Shown here: one piece after another, positions 46,071-57,394 of the stretch
Numbering within the stretch: position 1 is the stretch's first letter
How the letters are laid out: the number at the start of each line of letters is the position of its first letter
Assembly (NCBI GenBank): GCA_037447655.1
Contig: JBBHKE010001670.1
Location: forward strand, 36,972-100,971
Direction of reading: 5' to 3'
Length of the DNA: 64,000 bases
Source: Zygnema cylindricum
Taxonomy: Eukaryota > Streptophyta > Zygnematophyceae > Zygnematales > Zygnemataceae
Notes under the pieces: generated by a model
Database searches by the model: none
What the model saw: the letters and a program-made list of their open reading frames with translations, nothing else
Told to the model about the DNA's origin: nothing
Position numbers and translations under genes: made by a program

Positions 46071-46301
46071 TAAAAGAAGTTAACGCTCCTTATAGTCTGC
46101 CAACGCCCCTCCAAAGAGGTAGTTGACCATCATGGGAAAGAGGGTCGTCTCGAAGTCATCCGGCATCGCTCCTCCCCTGTACTTATTGATTTTTTTATTG
46201 GGTGAACGATTTCCACAACAACTCAAAATCTGAGAAAGCGATCCCCGAGCTGTCCTCGTAAATATTCGAATGTCCCCCATTTCTTTCTCTTCTTCCGCTG
46301 A

Positions 46302-48482
46302 TTAGGTGAACTGAGAAAAGGAAAGGCCGGTGGGACTGACAAACTGTGTCGGCGAAGTGACTCCTTTGTCCTCTTCCTCGGGACCGGAACCGCCTTCTCC
46401 TCCGGTAGGAGGTGGTGCTTTGCGAGGTGTGGATACTCCTCCCGCAGAGGAAGTACCAGCGCCTGAAAGGATGGTTAGAGGAAGGGTATTCCTCAAAGGG
46501 AGAACTCCTGGACCCTTGGGTGCAGAGGGTATCTGCTTTTGAAGACCTGTCTGGCCTGGTGTAGAAGAAGGAAGGGCCCACTCCCCTTCGTCCACTCCTT
46601 AATATCCACGAGAATACCTTTTGTCCTTAAGAACTGTCTCCTCTGAAGGGATGTGGATCCGAGGTCTGTTCAAAGGTGGATCTCTAGGAAGGGATGGAGA
46701 AGAAGACGACGAAAGCCATTTCTGAGGAGAAGGAGTTCGTCTCTGGAAAGGTGTCTGTTTCCGGGGCCATCTTCGGGAGGTTTCAGGAGGAGTTCCAAAA
46801 CTGGAGGATGGGGAACGTCCGTGAGGAGGAGAGTAGACGTCGGACTTAGAGGGTAAACTTAGCGAACCTGGTGACCCATGGTCTGCTCCAGTAAGGGAAA
46901 CAGAAGGTGAGGGAGAGGAGATGGGAACGTCTCGAGGCTCTGCTGCAGGATCTTGGGAGTGAGAGGTAGGAGGATGAGGAGAAGGAGGAGGATCAGGGGA
47001 CAGTCTGGGTGGAGGCGAAGGAGGTGTGGACGGTCTCAAGGGGATATGAATTCTTTCGTCCGGTCGTAACTCCACTAAGGCCTCAACAGCTGCAAAAACT
47101 TCCACCAAAACAAAAGTAGGCTCTTCCCGAGGAGCCGCTGCGAGTTCAGACGGTGAATCTGCACCCAAACCCCCAATATTAGGTCTTGTGTCTGCCCCCT
47201 CTTCCCGCTGAAGAGGAGGTTCCTGACCAGTCTCCGAGGAAGGAGCCTGGGGTTGAGCTCCTTACGGAGGTTCCGTTACTGGTGTTGGAGGGATCCGCCC
47301 ACTGAGGATCCCACTTGACCTCCGCCGAGCTTCCCGGATGAGGTTCAATTCCTGCTCCCACAACTTTCTCCTTTCTTCCTCCAAAGCCTCCTAATCTACC
47401 GTGACGGGTCCAGCCCCCGCAGTATCATGACCCTGAGATTTCAAAATTTCCACTAGTTCCTTAGCCCTTTCCACTACTCCGGTCAGATCAGCTATCCCTG
47501 CTCCTAGAATTTTTGGATCTGTTGGCCTGGCTCTCCACAATCCTTCGGACAACTCTTCTGGTCCTGTTTCCGGAACCTGGGTCGCCAGAACCCTCCGGCT
47601 GGGCGAACATGGGGTGCCCTAGGAGAGGTTCTCTCAGGGGAGACTGACGCCAGGGTTGCGGAAGTTTCTTCCTTTGGGAGAGGTGCAAATCTACCCTTAC
47701 TATCCCTATGATCAAACTTCTTCCCCATCACTAGCTCTCGAGCCCCCCTTTCGCGGTCACCTGCTCCCTTACGAGCCCTCGGAGCAGGGCGCACCCGTGA
47801 TTGTCGGCTTGCTACAGTGTCTTGGGAAGAAGATGGAGGAGGGCGAGAAGGAGGAGCCCTTCTGGGCCTTTCCTGCATAGACTCTGAGGAACCACTCTCT
47901 GAAGAGCTGCTTAGAATCTCCACCACCCCTCCCACTGGTTTAACCACCCAGGGCCGATCCGACCGAGCCACTCTCTACACCAACTTCGCTTCACCTTCAG
48001 TTCATGAAGGTCATGAAGAGCCAGGAGTTCCTTTCGACCAGGGCAGCTGGGATCCGCCAAAACCGCAGGGTCAATCTGAATCTCTGCCCTGAGAATCTTT
48101 GATCTGGTGTGAAGCCCGACCTCGGGAAGAGGACCCAAAGGGGGCTCCCGCTAGGCTTGTCTCTTTGGTCGAGCTCGGGGCGACACTATGTTTCTTTCTT
48201 GAGCCTGTGCCCTTGACTCTCTTCTTTCCTCGGCAAAGGCCCTGGCGGCCTCCGCCAAAGAAAGGAAATGTTCTGGAGTAAGGCTAGGAGGAGAGGGAGG
48301 CGAAAGGACGGGCTAGGAGGAGAAGGAGGCGAAAAGACCGCAGCTGGTTCCTTGGCTGGAGAGTCAAAAACGGTCTCCATGGGAACAAATTCCCCGGGCA
48401 TTTGAGAATCTTCCTCCTGTGCGGGCTTCTCCGGCCTACCCTGTTCTCCTAATCCATTATCTGGAGTTTCTCCTCCCCCCAT
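46302..48482 (-). pseudogene. Proline/serine-rich leader coding region of the gypsy element
   Basis: Between the 5' LTR and gag the minus strand keeps long open stretches (48482-48186, 47971-47504, 47168-46599, 46595-46302), rich in Pro, Ser, Arg and acidic residues. A 31-bp unit is duplicated near 48282-48340. The composition suggests a disordered protein, possibly an extra ORF upstream of gag that has since been shifted out of frame. I recognise no domain and cannot exclude low-complexity noncoding DNA. Confidence 0.45.
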
Positions 48483-48607
48483 GATGACAAAGGGGACTAG
48501 CGGAGAAGTAATAAAGGTAACTAAAGCTCACTCCCACAAAGAGAACTTCTAAGTCAAAGCTCCTATCCCCTCTAATCCGAGAAGGCAGGTTGGTGGCTTT
48601 TCAGTAT

Positions 48608-48943
48608 TGTACTTATCCACGGGAAGTCTATAGCATTTGTTCCCTCAAAACCCACTGTTTTGATACAAGGAAGTGGTAGTTTTACTTCGGGAAGCTCACG
48701 CCAAAGCAAAAGAAACTACAAGCAAATACACAAATGCACTACCACGATGACAAATAGAAATAAATAGGAATGGTTGTTTCAGATTTATCAATATCACCTT
48801 GACCACAAATATAAAATATAAGATGGAAGATATAAAGGATGGCGAAGCAAACTTAACATACCCCGGGAAATTAAGATGACAAAGAGAAAAAGGCGAACTC
48901 TCTCCCGATGGTAGTGTAAATAGGTATGGTACTCCTTCAACCC
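48608..48943 (-). repeat. Shared part of the gypsy 5' LTR
   Basis: A close copy of 38303-38639, including TGTACTTATCCACGGGAAG and the ACTCCTTCAACCC edge. Beyond 48943 the sequence departs from the 3' LTR. Confidence 0.8.
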
Positions 48944-49559
48944 TTGGTGTCCGCAGCTCGGAACCGACCAGACTCTTCTCAGTTTCAAGCAGCGAAAAAT
49001 CCAAAAATCACCCAAAGGGACGATAGTGCCAACTACCAGCCCGAACTGTGATTCCCACAATGGACAGATTCAAAACGAAGATGGCAATAGAGTCAAACAA
49101 AACAAAGATTCTTTCAAAAAAAAGTTTGTTGGATTTTCTGAGGGTTTTTACAGGAGACAGTACTGTGAAGCAACCTGTCTCCTTCGGCCCCAAGTGCCTT
49201 ATACAGCAAAAGCTTGTCCATTCAGGTCAAAAAGTCAAACAACCGCTATTAGCCAATGAGCGGCAAGCAACAGCAACCGAACTGACATAAGACAAAATAA
49301 GGTGTACTACACTTAGGGCAAAAAGTTAGACCTCTAACTACGGCTTGATCCGCTGCCGGAGGTTATTATTTGTTCCACAGTTCTAAGACAAAGTACGAAA
49401 AGGACACGGAAGTGCCAAACTTTGTAATAAATGGACCACTGGTCAGCTGAACCTGAACTGAATTGCTACAGAAAGCTACAAACATAATCGAGATTACAAT
49501 CTCAAAGTCTACGTGGCAATCCACAATGTACCCCCCACTAGGGCTGGTGGATGCTAGTG
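48944..49559 (-). other. Sequence right of the gypsy LTR block, possible alternative U3
   Basis: It has no counterpart in the 3' LTR at the left end. On the minus strand GCTGTATAAGGC (49197-49208) is TATA-like and lies upstream of the shared LTR block, as a U3 promoter would. It could instead belong to copia I or to another lost element. Confidence 0.4.
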
Positions 49560-50702
49560 CTATGTAACGGAACTGCGATCTTTCAGACGGTAGAACTTTG
49601 TCGTCCGGCCTCCGTTAGGCGCGAAATAAAGTGCGTCTGGTTCCGTAGAGGAAATGTTATAATCCTTCCGGCTGATTGTGCTCACTTCTCTGTAATCTGA
49701 GAACAGTACGGGTCGGAAGGGTACGGAAGTCCTCGGTAATATAAAAGGGGGCCTGAAAGCACTCGAGCTTGACAAACCCGGCTTTCGTCCCATCCAGAGC
49801 AAAAATTTTCCTGTGGCTTTCACTCTCTTGTATGCATTACACATTCTGAACACATGCCCTTTTTCATCACAATAATTGCGTGTCAAAGGTGACCTTCTAG
49901 GACCACTACCTCAGCCACAACCATTGCTAATCTTAGAATCTGAAAACTGGTTAGAAAATTGGTTAGCTAACGCCTAAATAGACTTACTACTACCTCTTTG
50001 TGACATTTGGTTAGCTTCTTCACTCAAAATCAGTTGAATTGCTAATGCTATGTTCCATTGACGCTGTGGTATAGCCCTTAGCCTATCCATGGCTCCCTTA
50101 TATTCATCGGGCAAAGTTCTTAACAACAACATAGCTTGTTTAGGTGGTGAAAAGTCCCCACCTACACTAGTACACTGAAGGAACAACCTTTTCATAGCAT
50201 GGCAATGATGTGACATACTACCTCCAGATTACTTAAACTCAAAAATCTGAGTGGCTATGTTAGTCTGGACTGTAACATCTAGCTGAACATACATAGCACG
50301 TACACTAAACCAAACTTCAGAAGCTTTCTTCATCTCAAGATACGACATTACCAAGTCTTTTATCATTGACTGCTTCAAGACGTTGAGGCAGTGGAGATTC
50401 TTCTTTCTCCAATCCGGCGCGGTCACATCCACTGTTCCTTCCACAATGGGTGACAAGTCCCTCTTCTCGAAATATGAGCTCAACATATCTTCCCAGTATA
50501 AGTAGTCAGTTCCGTCAAAAATATGCAATTTGGGCGGTGGGCCCATAACCTGTTGAAGGTCATGGGCATTTAGACTTGGCTGTGATCCACTCCCACTAGG
50601 AGTCACTCTTGCACCAGTTGGGATATTCGTCCCTGGAGGAGCAGGTGGAGCACTAGAGCTAATAGGAGCACTTGCAGCAGGAGCTGAGCCATTAGTAGAC
50701 AT
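49560..50702 (-). pseudogene. Copia I gag (different lineage)
   Basis: The minus strand starts MSTNGSAPAASAPISSSAPP, then DLQQVMGPPPKLHIFDGTDY, an UBN2-like body (VMSYLEMKKASEVWFSVRA, LLLRTLPDEYKGAMDRLRAI) and a degraded knuckle (YCDEKGHVFRMC). It is clearly different from the A-G family in sequence but keeps the QVMGPP segment. The complement of the tRNA-iMet anticodon arm occurs at 50536-50550, and TGTTGAAGG follows at 50551. It is truncated before the protease, and frame breaks lie near 50225 and 49970. Confidence 0.8.
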
Positions 50703-51392
50703 GATAGCAGAAGCAAACCCAAAGAGAAATGCCTAGTAGACTAGATCTATAGTGTAGGATATGTAACTCCAAATGAAAGAGGTCTTTCAACCATACAAAC
50801 ATGAACTACAAGCAAATCAAAGACAATAGAGCCTTAAACACCTTAAACTGCACGCAGTGCTCTCATTTCCTTAACTCTTGTGTAGAATGTACATTCTGTA
50901 TCAAACTGATCATTCCTAATTGAATTAAATACTCTAACGATCTTCGAAATATCTAAAACGTATGTACGTTTGTACAAGGACAGTCTACTGACAAAAATCT
51001 AAGTGTTTGGACCAGAATTGTCCACTAACAATATCTATACCCTAAAAATCCGGGTGATTCTTATCACGTCTACAAGCACAACTAAATTCCTAATTAGAAT
51101 ATAAATTCGATTAAAGTTGCCTCCTTTAACACCGCCCCTATTTGGTAGAAGAGCACAAGTTGCGGCTCTCTTATATCGAGGCATGGTTGTTGATGATAGG
51201 GGAGGCCTCTCAAATCTTCAACTAAGAGATTCAATCCACATTCAAGATTTTAACGGTTTTAGGCCTTGGTTTATTATGGTTGTGGGTATTCATCTGCTGT
51301 AGATTTATTCTATTTAACGTTGTCGTCTTTGGTAGTTTAAGCTTTTCTTTTTTGTTTGTTCTCTATGCCTTTGCGTATTTTTTTATTATTCT
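50703..51392. other. Possible LTR of copia I, otherwise unassigned
   Basis: If 50551 is the LTR start, this stretch would be its body. No partner LTR is in the window to confirm it, and no gene was seen. Confidence 0.35.
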
Positions 51393-51973
51393 ACAACGCG
51401 AATCGCTATCAGCGTATAGAAACAATAAGTGTAAAAACATAATTTGTGTTATTAGCTCTAATTTAGATTTTTTGCGTTTCGAAAACAAACATTTTACTCT
51501 AATTTATTCATAACTCTAAGTTAGCTACAGTTCGCTTATAATGAATCTGCAATCAAGATCTTTACATTATAATGGGTACGGGTACAAAATGTGACAAAGT
51601 GTAAACCATCGCGTCCTTTTACTCTAATTGAGTTCTATCTCTAATTTGGGTCTTGTCACGTATAACTAATACGCGATCAACATCTTTACACTAAAATAGG
51701 CACGGCCTCAATTTTCCTTTTATTTTGATCGGAGTATTAAGCGCGTTCCCGATTATTTTAGTCCATATTCCGTACTTTATTACTTAACAAAGTACCATTT
51801 TTTACGGACTGTCACGTTCCACACACCACTCTATTCAAGAAGACCATAAATTAGAGTTATTAACGCTAATTAAATAATACTTTAATTAACGTAAAAAATA
51901 ATAAGTGTTACTAATTATGTTTAAGGTTTTAGAGTCAAATTTGGGGGCGACGAATTAGCCTTAATAACGCTAC
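51393..51973. mobile_element. Degraded mariner-like TIR element
   Basis: The left end ACAACGCGAATCGCTATCAGCG and the right-hand phrase GGGGGCGACGAATTAGCC with AATAACGCTA match the subfamily at 19836 and 62454. The right terminus is lost. Its interior is A/T-rich and noncoding. Confidence 0.55.
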
Positions 51974-52083
51974 CCTGATGGTTTTTCCGTCGCAAGTTTT
52001 GCAATAAAGATTATTTATTTCAAAATGTCACGTTTGGCATCTCCGTTTTCACTAGGATCGGAGTAATTTATAAGTAACACTTA

Positions 52084-53630
52084 GGGTGGCGTTCCATCAA
52101 ACAAAAAGTGGGGTAGTTTACAAAAATCAACCTTTATCCGTATCAGGTCGTACCGCTTAACTTGTTTTTATGGGCGAACAACATCACAGATAATCTTGCT
52201 AATATTCTCCAAAGTTTTGGGAGGTAACAATGACTGTCGGATATTTTTTCGTGAAGCATTTGCTTCGAAAGGTTTTATGTAAATGGTGTACCTCCTCAGG
52301 TACATCACCATTTACAGAAAAAATTGAGCCGCGACACGTTGGATAATGAACATACGTGTCAAGACAACAGCCAACGGAAATCAAAAAATTTCGCACATCA
52401 TATATCCATTCAATAATCCTAACCGAAATCATAAAAGTAATCTCGTAACGAACTTTTGTCACGCTATTTTTGCTATCACCCATTCGTCACACTATTTGTG
52501 GTAGCACTCAATCGTCACGCGAAAAAAAAGAAAGCCAAAAACCCTAAAATAATTGAGCAGGCATTCAAACATGCGTCTGCAAAGAACACAAAAAGTATGT
52601 CATATGATGATCTGGTTCACACTTACATGGTCCACACTTACATGGTACGCAAATGCAGATTTCTAAGGGTGCGTCTCCATGTGCCTAAGTAAGGGTTTTT
52701 ATCTGTCCTTTTCCTGTAAAACTTAGAGCCGTACCGCGTAAGTTTCAACCGTACAAAAAAATAGAAAAAATGAGAAGTACATTTTGCGTCATCATCGAAT
52801 TTAAGATGTACTACATGTTGTCGTTTTGTGTTCTTCGACCCACGACCACGCCAAAAAACGTCATCTTCAAACTTTTCTTTAAAACACACGGAAGATGTGT
52901 TTTAAAACAAATAATTTTCGAAAAACAAATAGAAACACATAGTCGCACGTGTAATTTTTTTTCATAAATTTTCAAAAGAATTCGAGCGACGACGAAAAGT
53001 GTACGATCCGCTAAGTTTTGTCCGTTTCCGTTCAGGTACGACAAGGCAAAGTACACAATTTGTTATGTTTTGTTCGTTTGCGCCTGGTACGGATTTTATT
53101 TCGCCAGGGGTCTCAAGATCCGATGCCATTTCACGTCGAGCAGACCAAAGACGCAAAGGCAAAGTGCATCTTCTTCAACCGTGAAACGGCACAGGCTGGA
53201 TGGCGGTACGTCTACAATGTCACGAAAAGTCATGCGACGTCACAAGCAGTTACAAAAATTAACGTGCGACATCACAGATTGTACACTGTCGACTGCCGTC
53301 ACGGGCATTGTCGACGCATACTACCGTCACGCCCTTAAGTGACAACTTCGTTTGGTACACATAGGGACACCCGAAATCCGGGTCCGCCGGATCTGCGCAA
53401 AAATACAAAGATAATTTTCTAAGTTTCAAGTACATGGAGACGCATCCTAAGTTGAAGCTGGTCGGTGAGAAAAGTATTTGACGATTTTCAATATACGATC
53501 TTATCATACGTGGTACCATTCAATTTTAAGCACGTGGATTACAGACTCTACGCGATAGAACATCGTTCAAAATGTAGCATCCTGTAATGTTCGCCGTACG
53601 ATTACAGAATTTCTTGATGGAACGCCACCC
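52084..53630. mobile_element. PIF/Harbinger-like element containing a second one
   Basis: Ends GGGTGGCGTTCCATCAA and TTGATGGAACGCCACCC, flanked by TTA (52081-52083 and 53631-53633). The 1547 bp include the nested element at 52667-53447. No transposase recognised. Confidence 0.8.
52667..53447. mobile_element. Nested PIF/Harbinger-like element
   Basis: Ends GGGTGCGTCTCCATGT and ACATGGAGACGCATCC, flanked by TAA on both sides (52664-52666 and 53448-53450). 781 bp, noncoding. Confidence 0.75.
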
Positions 53631-53633
53631 TTA

Positions 53634-55373
53634 AAGAGAGCGAACAAAAACTACAGAATCCACTCTTGGATCCAAGATATTCGAGTGAACTCGGAAACAC
53701 GTCCTAAGCTGCGAACTTTCGACGTTTACAAAGTTTACAACTTTACATATACGAAGCTACAAGTGCGAACGCCACTGGACACGGTATATTTGGATTCGAT
53801 TCAGCCATGATCGTGACATGCTCGCAAAAAACTGAAAAAGTGATAAATCAACAATTTTACGTTTATCTCAGATATTATAATACAATAAGATCTTACTAAA
53901 ATTGTACAAAAACGCACGAAAAACGCACGGAACAAAAATATTTGTATCATATACGCAATAATCGTATATTATTATATTATAAGGCGACTGCCACATGACA
54001 GGCTTTAAATTGCGATTCTTACAGTCCTCCATTTGGCTACCTGTTGCTTGCTTTGCTTCACCATTGCCATGCAATCACACTCTTTCATTCATCTAAGATT
54101 ATCACTCCTCCTTCTTCACTCCCGTCACTTACTTTCTTTAAGTCGACAGGAGTGGTACAACTGTTTGCTTTCTCCATCTCGAATTATAGTTACATGAGGT
54201 GAGGGAATAGGCAAGCGACTTCGCACGTGTCAAAAGTTTTTGACAATTTTGTGCGCGGAGAACGAAAAAAAAACCCACCGCACGTTTGCTGCCTAGTGCG
54301 TGACTTTTTTTCCGTGCGCTTTTTTCCGTACAGGGGTCGTGGAGGGGGTTTCGACCAACGGACGCCATTTCGCAAAAGCAAAGTCCGTGAATGCGCCTCT
54401 CTCTCTCCCACTCTCCCACTAACGCGTCTATCTCACAATTTTTGCAATGAAAAAAGGCAAGAAAGGTATCAAATGAAAGATATATAAAAAATATTTCTTT
54501 TGGCTGTCTTTTAGCTTATTTTGGTGGCAAGTAGAGTGAGAACGGACAAAAAAACAAAATCGAGAAACCATGGCGGAATGTTTTGGAATAAGTGACGTCA
54601 ACGCTATCATAATTTGAGCATGACGTCAAAATGTCACAAACCCTAAACATCTACAATGTCACAAGTAGCTACACGTCTACAACTGTCGCTATTTTGTAAA
54701 CGTCATCAATTGTCGCGAGTTTTGTACTCGTCTACAATCGTCACAAATTACACCCACGTCTACTTCCGTCACAATCTAAAATTACGATTTCATTTCTTTA
54801 CATACGCATGCTCTGAAATATGTACGGATAATCTTCGCTAAAAAACAAAGTAGCAAGACTAAGTTTCGGTTACATGCGAAAGTACCCTTATATACAAAAA
54901 AAAAGTAAGGCCATGTAAGGAAATGAGCTGGATATGTTCAAAAATGTACTTTTTCCAATACACAACCCCACTTTTCGCCTAATGGAGGTTCACCCTAATA
55001 CAAGAATTGGCGCTTGAAATGAAACAGCGCTTAAAATGAAATGGCGCTTGTGAAGTGAAGCAGGCATGTGAAGCCGTGGAAAGAGCGCACATATAATTTG
55101 TGAACTTACGGAATGTTTTGGTTGGTGTTTTACTGTTTGAATTTGTCACGTGCCAAATAATTTGTCCTACATTATCTACGTTGTTTTAAAACCATAAACC
55201 TTACATGTATCATATATCAGCCACGTGTAATGTTGAGAGACCAATCGTATGACGCGTTACTCAAGTTCGGTGAGATTCTTGTGTATTTTAGACCCATTTA
55301 TAGTTAATATTGACTCTAATACCTGTTCTTATTGGAGTCGCTATCACCGAAAAGCAAGCATTTTAGAGTTAAG
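53634..55373. other. Intergenic stretch with scraps of elements
   Basis: A short copia RT scrap lies at 54094-54174 on the minus strand (CTTCTTCACTCCCGTCACTT; codes a degraded NSCTTPVDLKK). A GTCTACAA/GTCAC-rich imperfect repeat occupies about 54613-54773, and a PIF/Harbinger-like right end (CCCCACTTTTCGCCTAATGG) ends near 54995. No gene seen. Confidence 0.5.
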
Positions 55374-55578
55374 TGTAGAAATTAAAGGTTATTTTAGTAT
55401 TTTCTAGGTTTTGTAAAATGCAGAAAAGAAGCAGAGGCAGTCTCCCTCTATCTCCTCTCTCCAGCTCCCACACTTGTCGCAGTCACTGAAAGTTGGAGAG
55501 GGAGATAGAGCCATGGCCGCCTATGCTATCCCGGCGGGGACAGATATTAGGTTAGTAGATATTACCAAAATAAACTTG

Positions 55579-55659
55579 GCGGGCCCATGATTTGAACCTG
55601 ATACCTGACGTCCGCCAAAATAGCCGGTAGCTAGTAGCCTTAGCCAACTAGTCTAAACC
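55579..55659 (-). other. tRNA-like module in the copia F LTR
   Basis: On the minus strand GACTAGTTGGCTAAGGC (A-box-like) and CAGGTTCAAATCATG (B-box) are spaced as in a tRNA, antisense to the LTR. Confidence 0.65.
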
Positions 55660-56388
55660 AAAGATATATGATATAAGGTTTGATAGTTATTTAAATGTTA
55701 ACACGTTGGCTATCTTCATTCAACGAGATATTTAGACATAGATACAGTTTGTAATGTACGGCATACAGCACATCCGAAACGGATACCGCGAATTTTGTTT
55801 CGAAGGCGAAACAAATATTGCGCAAGTATTTATGAGGGCCACAATTGTAATCCGGCTTAATCGGACGGACATGAAGCATGCCGAGATCCCGCAATAGGTT
55901 TTTGGCGGTTTGCGGTCGACGTCACATCAATCGCCACGTGGCACAATCACATTGGATTACAACATCTCCCGAGATTCCAGGAACGAATCCAAAAATAACA
56001 TGTGTCGACTTTTTGGCCATGTTGTACAATGGCCGTACATAAAGTACAACGGCACCTGTACCGTTATGTACGATACACTATTATGATTGGTGCCGTACTT
56101 CAGTAGATAGAGTTTCAGAGAGAGATAGGACGTAGAAAAATTTGATAGATTGGACCCTCTCTCCCAAAGAGCTTCTGTCCAAAAGGTCAACTTTGACCCT
56201 TCATAACTTACTCATCAGGGGAGTAAATTCAGAGATTCTTTTTGCTATCGACTCAAGGGAGTCTTCCCTTCACGCGGGTGAAGGTGGACAGAGTTTTTGT
56301 CTTTCAGGGTGGTAGTTATTCTTGCTGAATCACAAAGGGGTCAGGGTTATCCTACAGGCTTCGTGTGAGCTGCCTACTCTGAGGTCCT

Positions 56389-57390
56389 ATGGAGGTCTCG
56401 GAGTTCCACGTTATGGGCCCACCATCTAGGGTGCCCATATTCAATGGAGATGCCGTCATATACTGGGAAAGTATGATGACGGGAGCTCTATGTGAGAAAC
56501 GGTTTTGGGGTATAGTGAGTGGACGGGTGAGGTGTCCAGCTACTCTTGGGGTCCCTGCAGGGTTTGGAGGAAATAGATTCACCAGAGATGTAGATCCCTC
56601 TCCAACGGAGAAGAAAAAGGAAGGGGAGGTGGTAGACAAAGGAAAGGAGAAGGAGACCGTCACAGAAATAGCAACCGGTTCGGCATTCATGTCCCCTATT
56701 CCGAGGAACGAGGAGAAAGATACCGAAACCTGGGACTAAAACAATATTGCGGCTAAGCACTTCATCCTCCGCCATCCTACTCAAGGGCTTGCATCTCCCC
56801 ATTTGCAGGTAGAGAGGGCATCCGATCTTTGGGTGGCTCTCATAGAGATGTACCAAAGTGGTACGATTCAGCAACAACAGTTGGTTGATCAGAAGATTAA
56901 GGAGTATGTATACAAAGGGGGGAAGATGTTGGATTTTTGCAATGAGCTTGCTACATTTTTCATGGAACTAAAGAGTGTTGGAAAAGTATTTAGTGAAAAG
57001 GAAAAGGTTAATTGTTTACTGATGAAGTTACACGATGAGTTCGAGAACATAGTCAACCGTGTGCAGGACTTGGCGGACTCAAGGTGGATTTGGACTTCAG
57101 TGGTAGGGATGATTCTCGTTCGGGAGAATACAATTGAGATCCGAAGGGGAGGAAAGAGTGGGCAAGCTTTGGCAGCTGGGACCTATTGGAGAAACAATGA
57201 TTCAAGAACATAGGTTGGAAATTATCGAGGGGATGGGCACAAAAATCAGACCGAGGAGTTTGGGTCAAGGACTCCCAAGGGTTTGTGCCATTTTTGTAAG
57301 AAACCGGGGCACTATATGGGTGAATGCACTAAGTTAACCGAGCTGCGGTTAAAGGAGGGGCAGACCGATAGACCCTCGAGACCAATAGGA
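56389..57390 (+). pseudogene. Copia F gag
   Basis: MEVSEFHV is encoded by the LTR end, then MGPPSRVPIFNG from the ATG in the primer-binding site. Conserved segments follow: IYWESMMTGALCEKRFWGIV, LIEMYQSGTIQQQQL, MLDFCNELATFF and the knuckle CHFCKKPGHYMGEC (about 57289-57330). A TAA follows ETWD near 56737 and a TAG occurs near 57211. The copy is close to gag of G and B. Confidence 0.9.
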
Positions 57391-57394
57391 AATC

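Larger units (their letters stand above)
38303..48943 (-). mobile_element. Ty3/gypsy retrotransposon carrying a DNA methyltransferase
   Basis: Minus-strand element with a 3' LTR (38303-38788), polypurine tract, an LTR-like block at the other end (48608-48943), and between them a leader region, gag, protease, methyltransferase, RT, RNase H and integrase. RT before integrase marks it as Ty3/gypsy. Many frameshifts and stops make this copy inactive. The left end abuts truncated copia E and the right end meets unassigned sequence. No target duplication was found. Confidence 0.88.
55374..57390 (+). mobile_element. Copia F: 5' LTR and gag only
   Basis: LTR 55374-56408 (TGTAGAAATTAAAGG start, TTCCA end), primer-binding site variant CGTTATGGGCCCACC (56409-56423), then gag. 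The element stops at about 57390 shortly after the zinc knuckle, where sequence of opposite orientation (G) begins. Confidence 0.88.

Noticed and set aside
46330-48281. Plus-strand open frames across the gypsy leader
   Set aside because: Shadows of the Pro/Ser-rich minus-strand frames; all recognisable domains of the element are on the minus strand.
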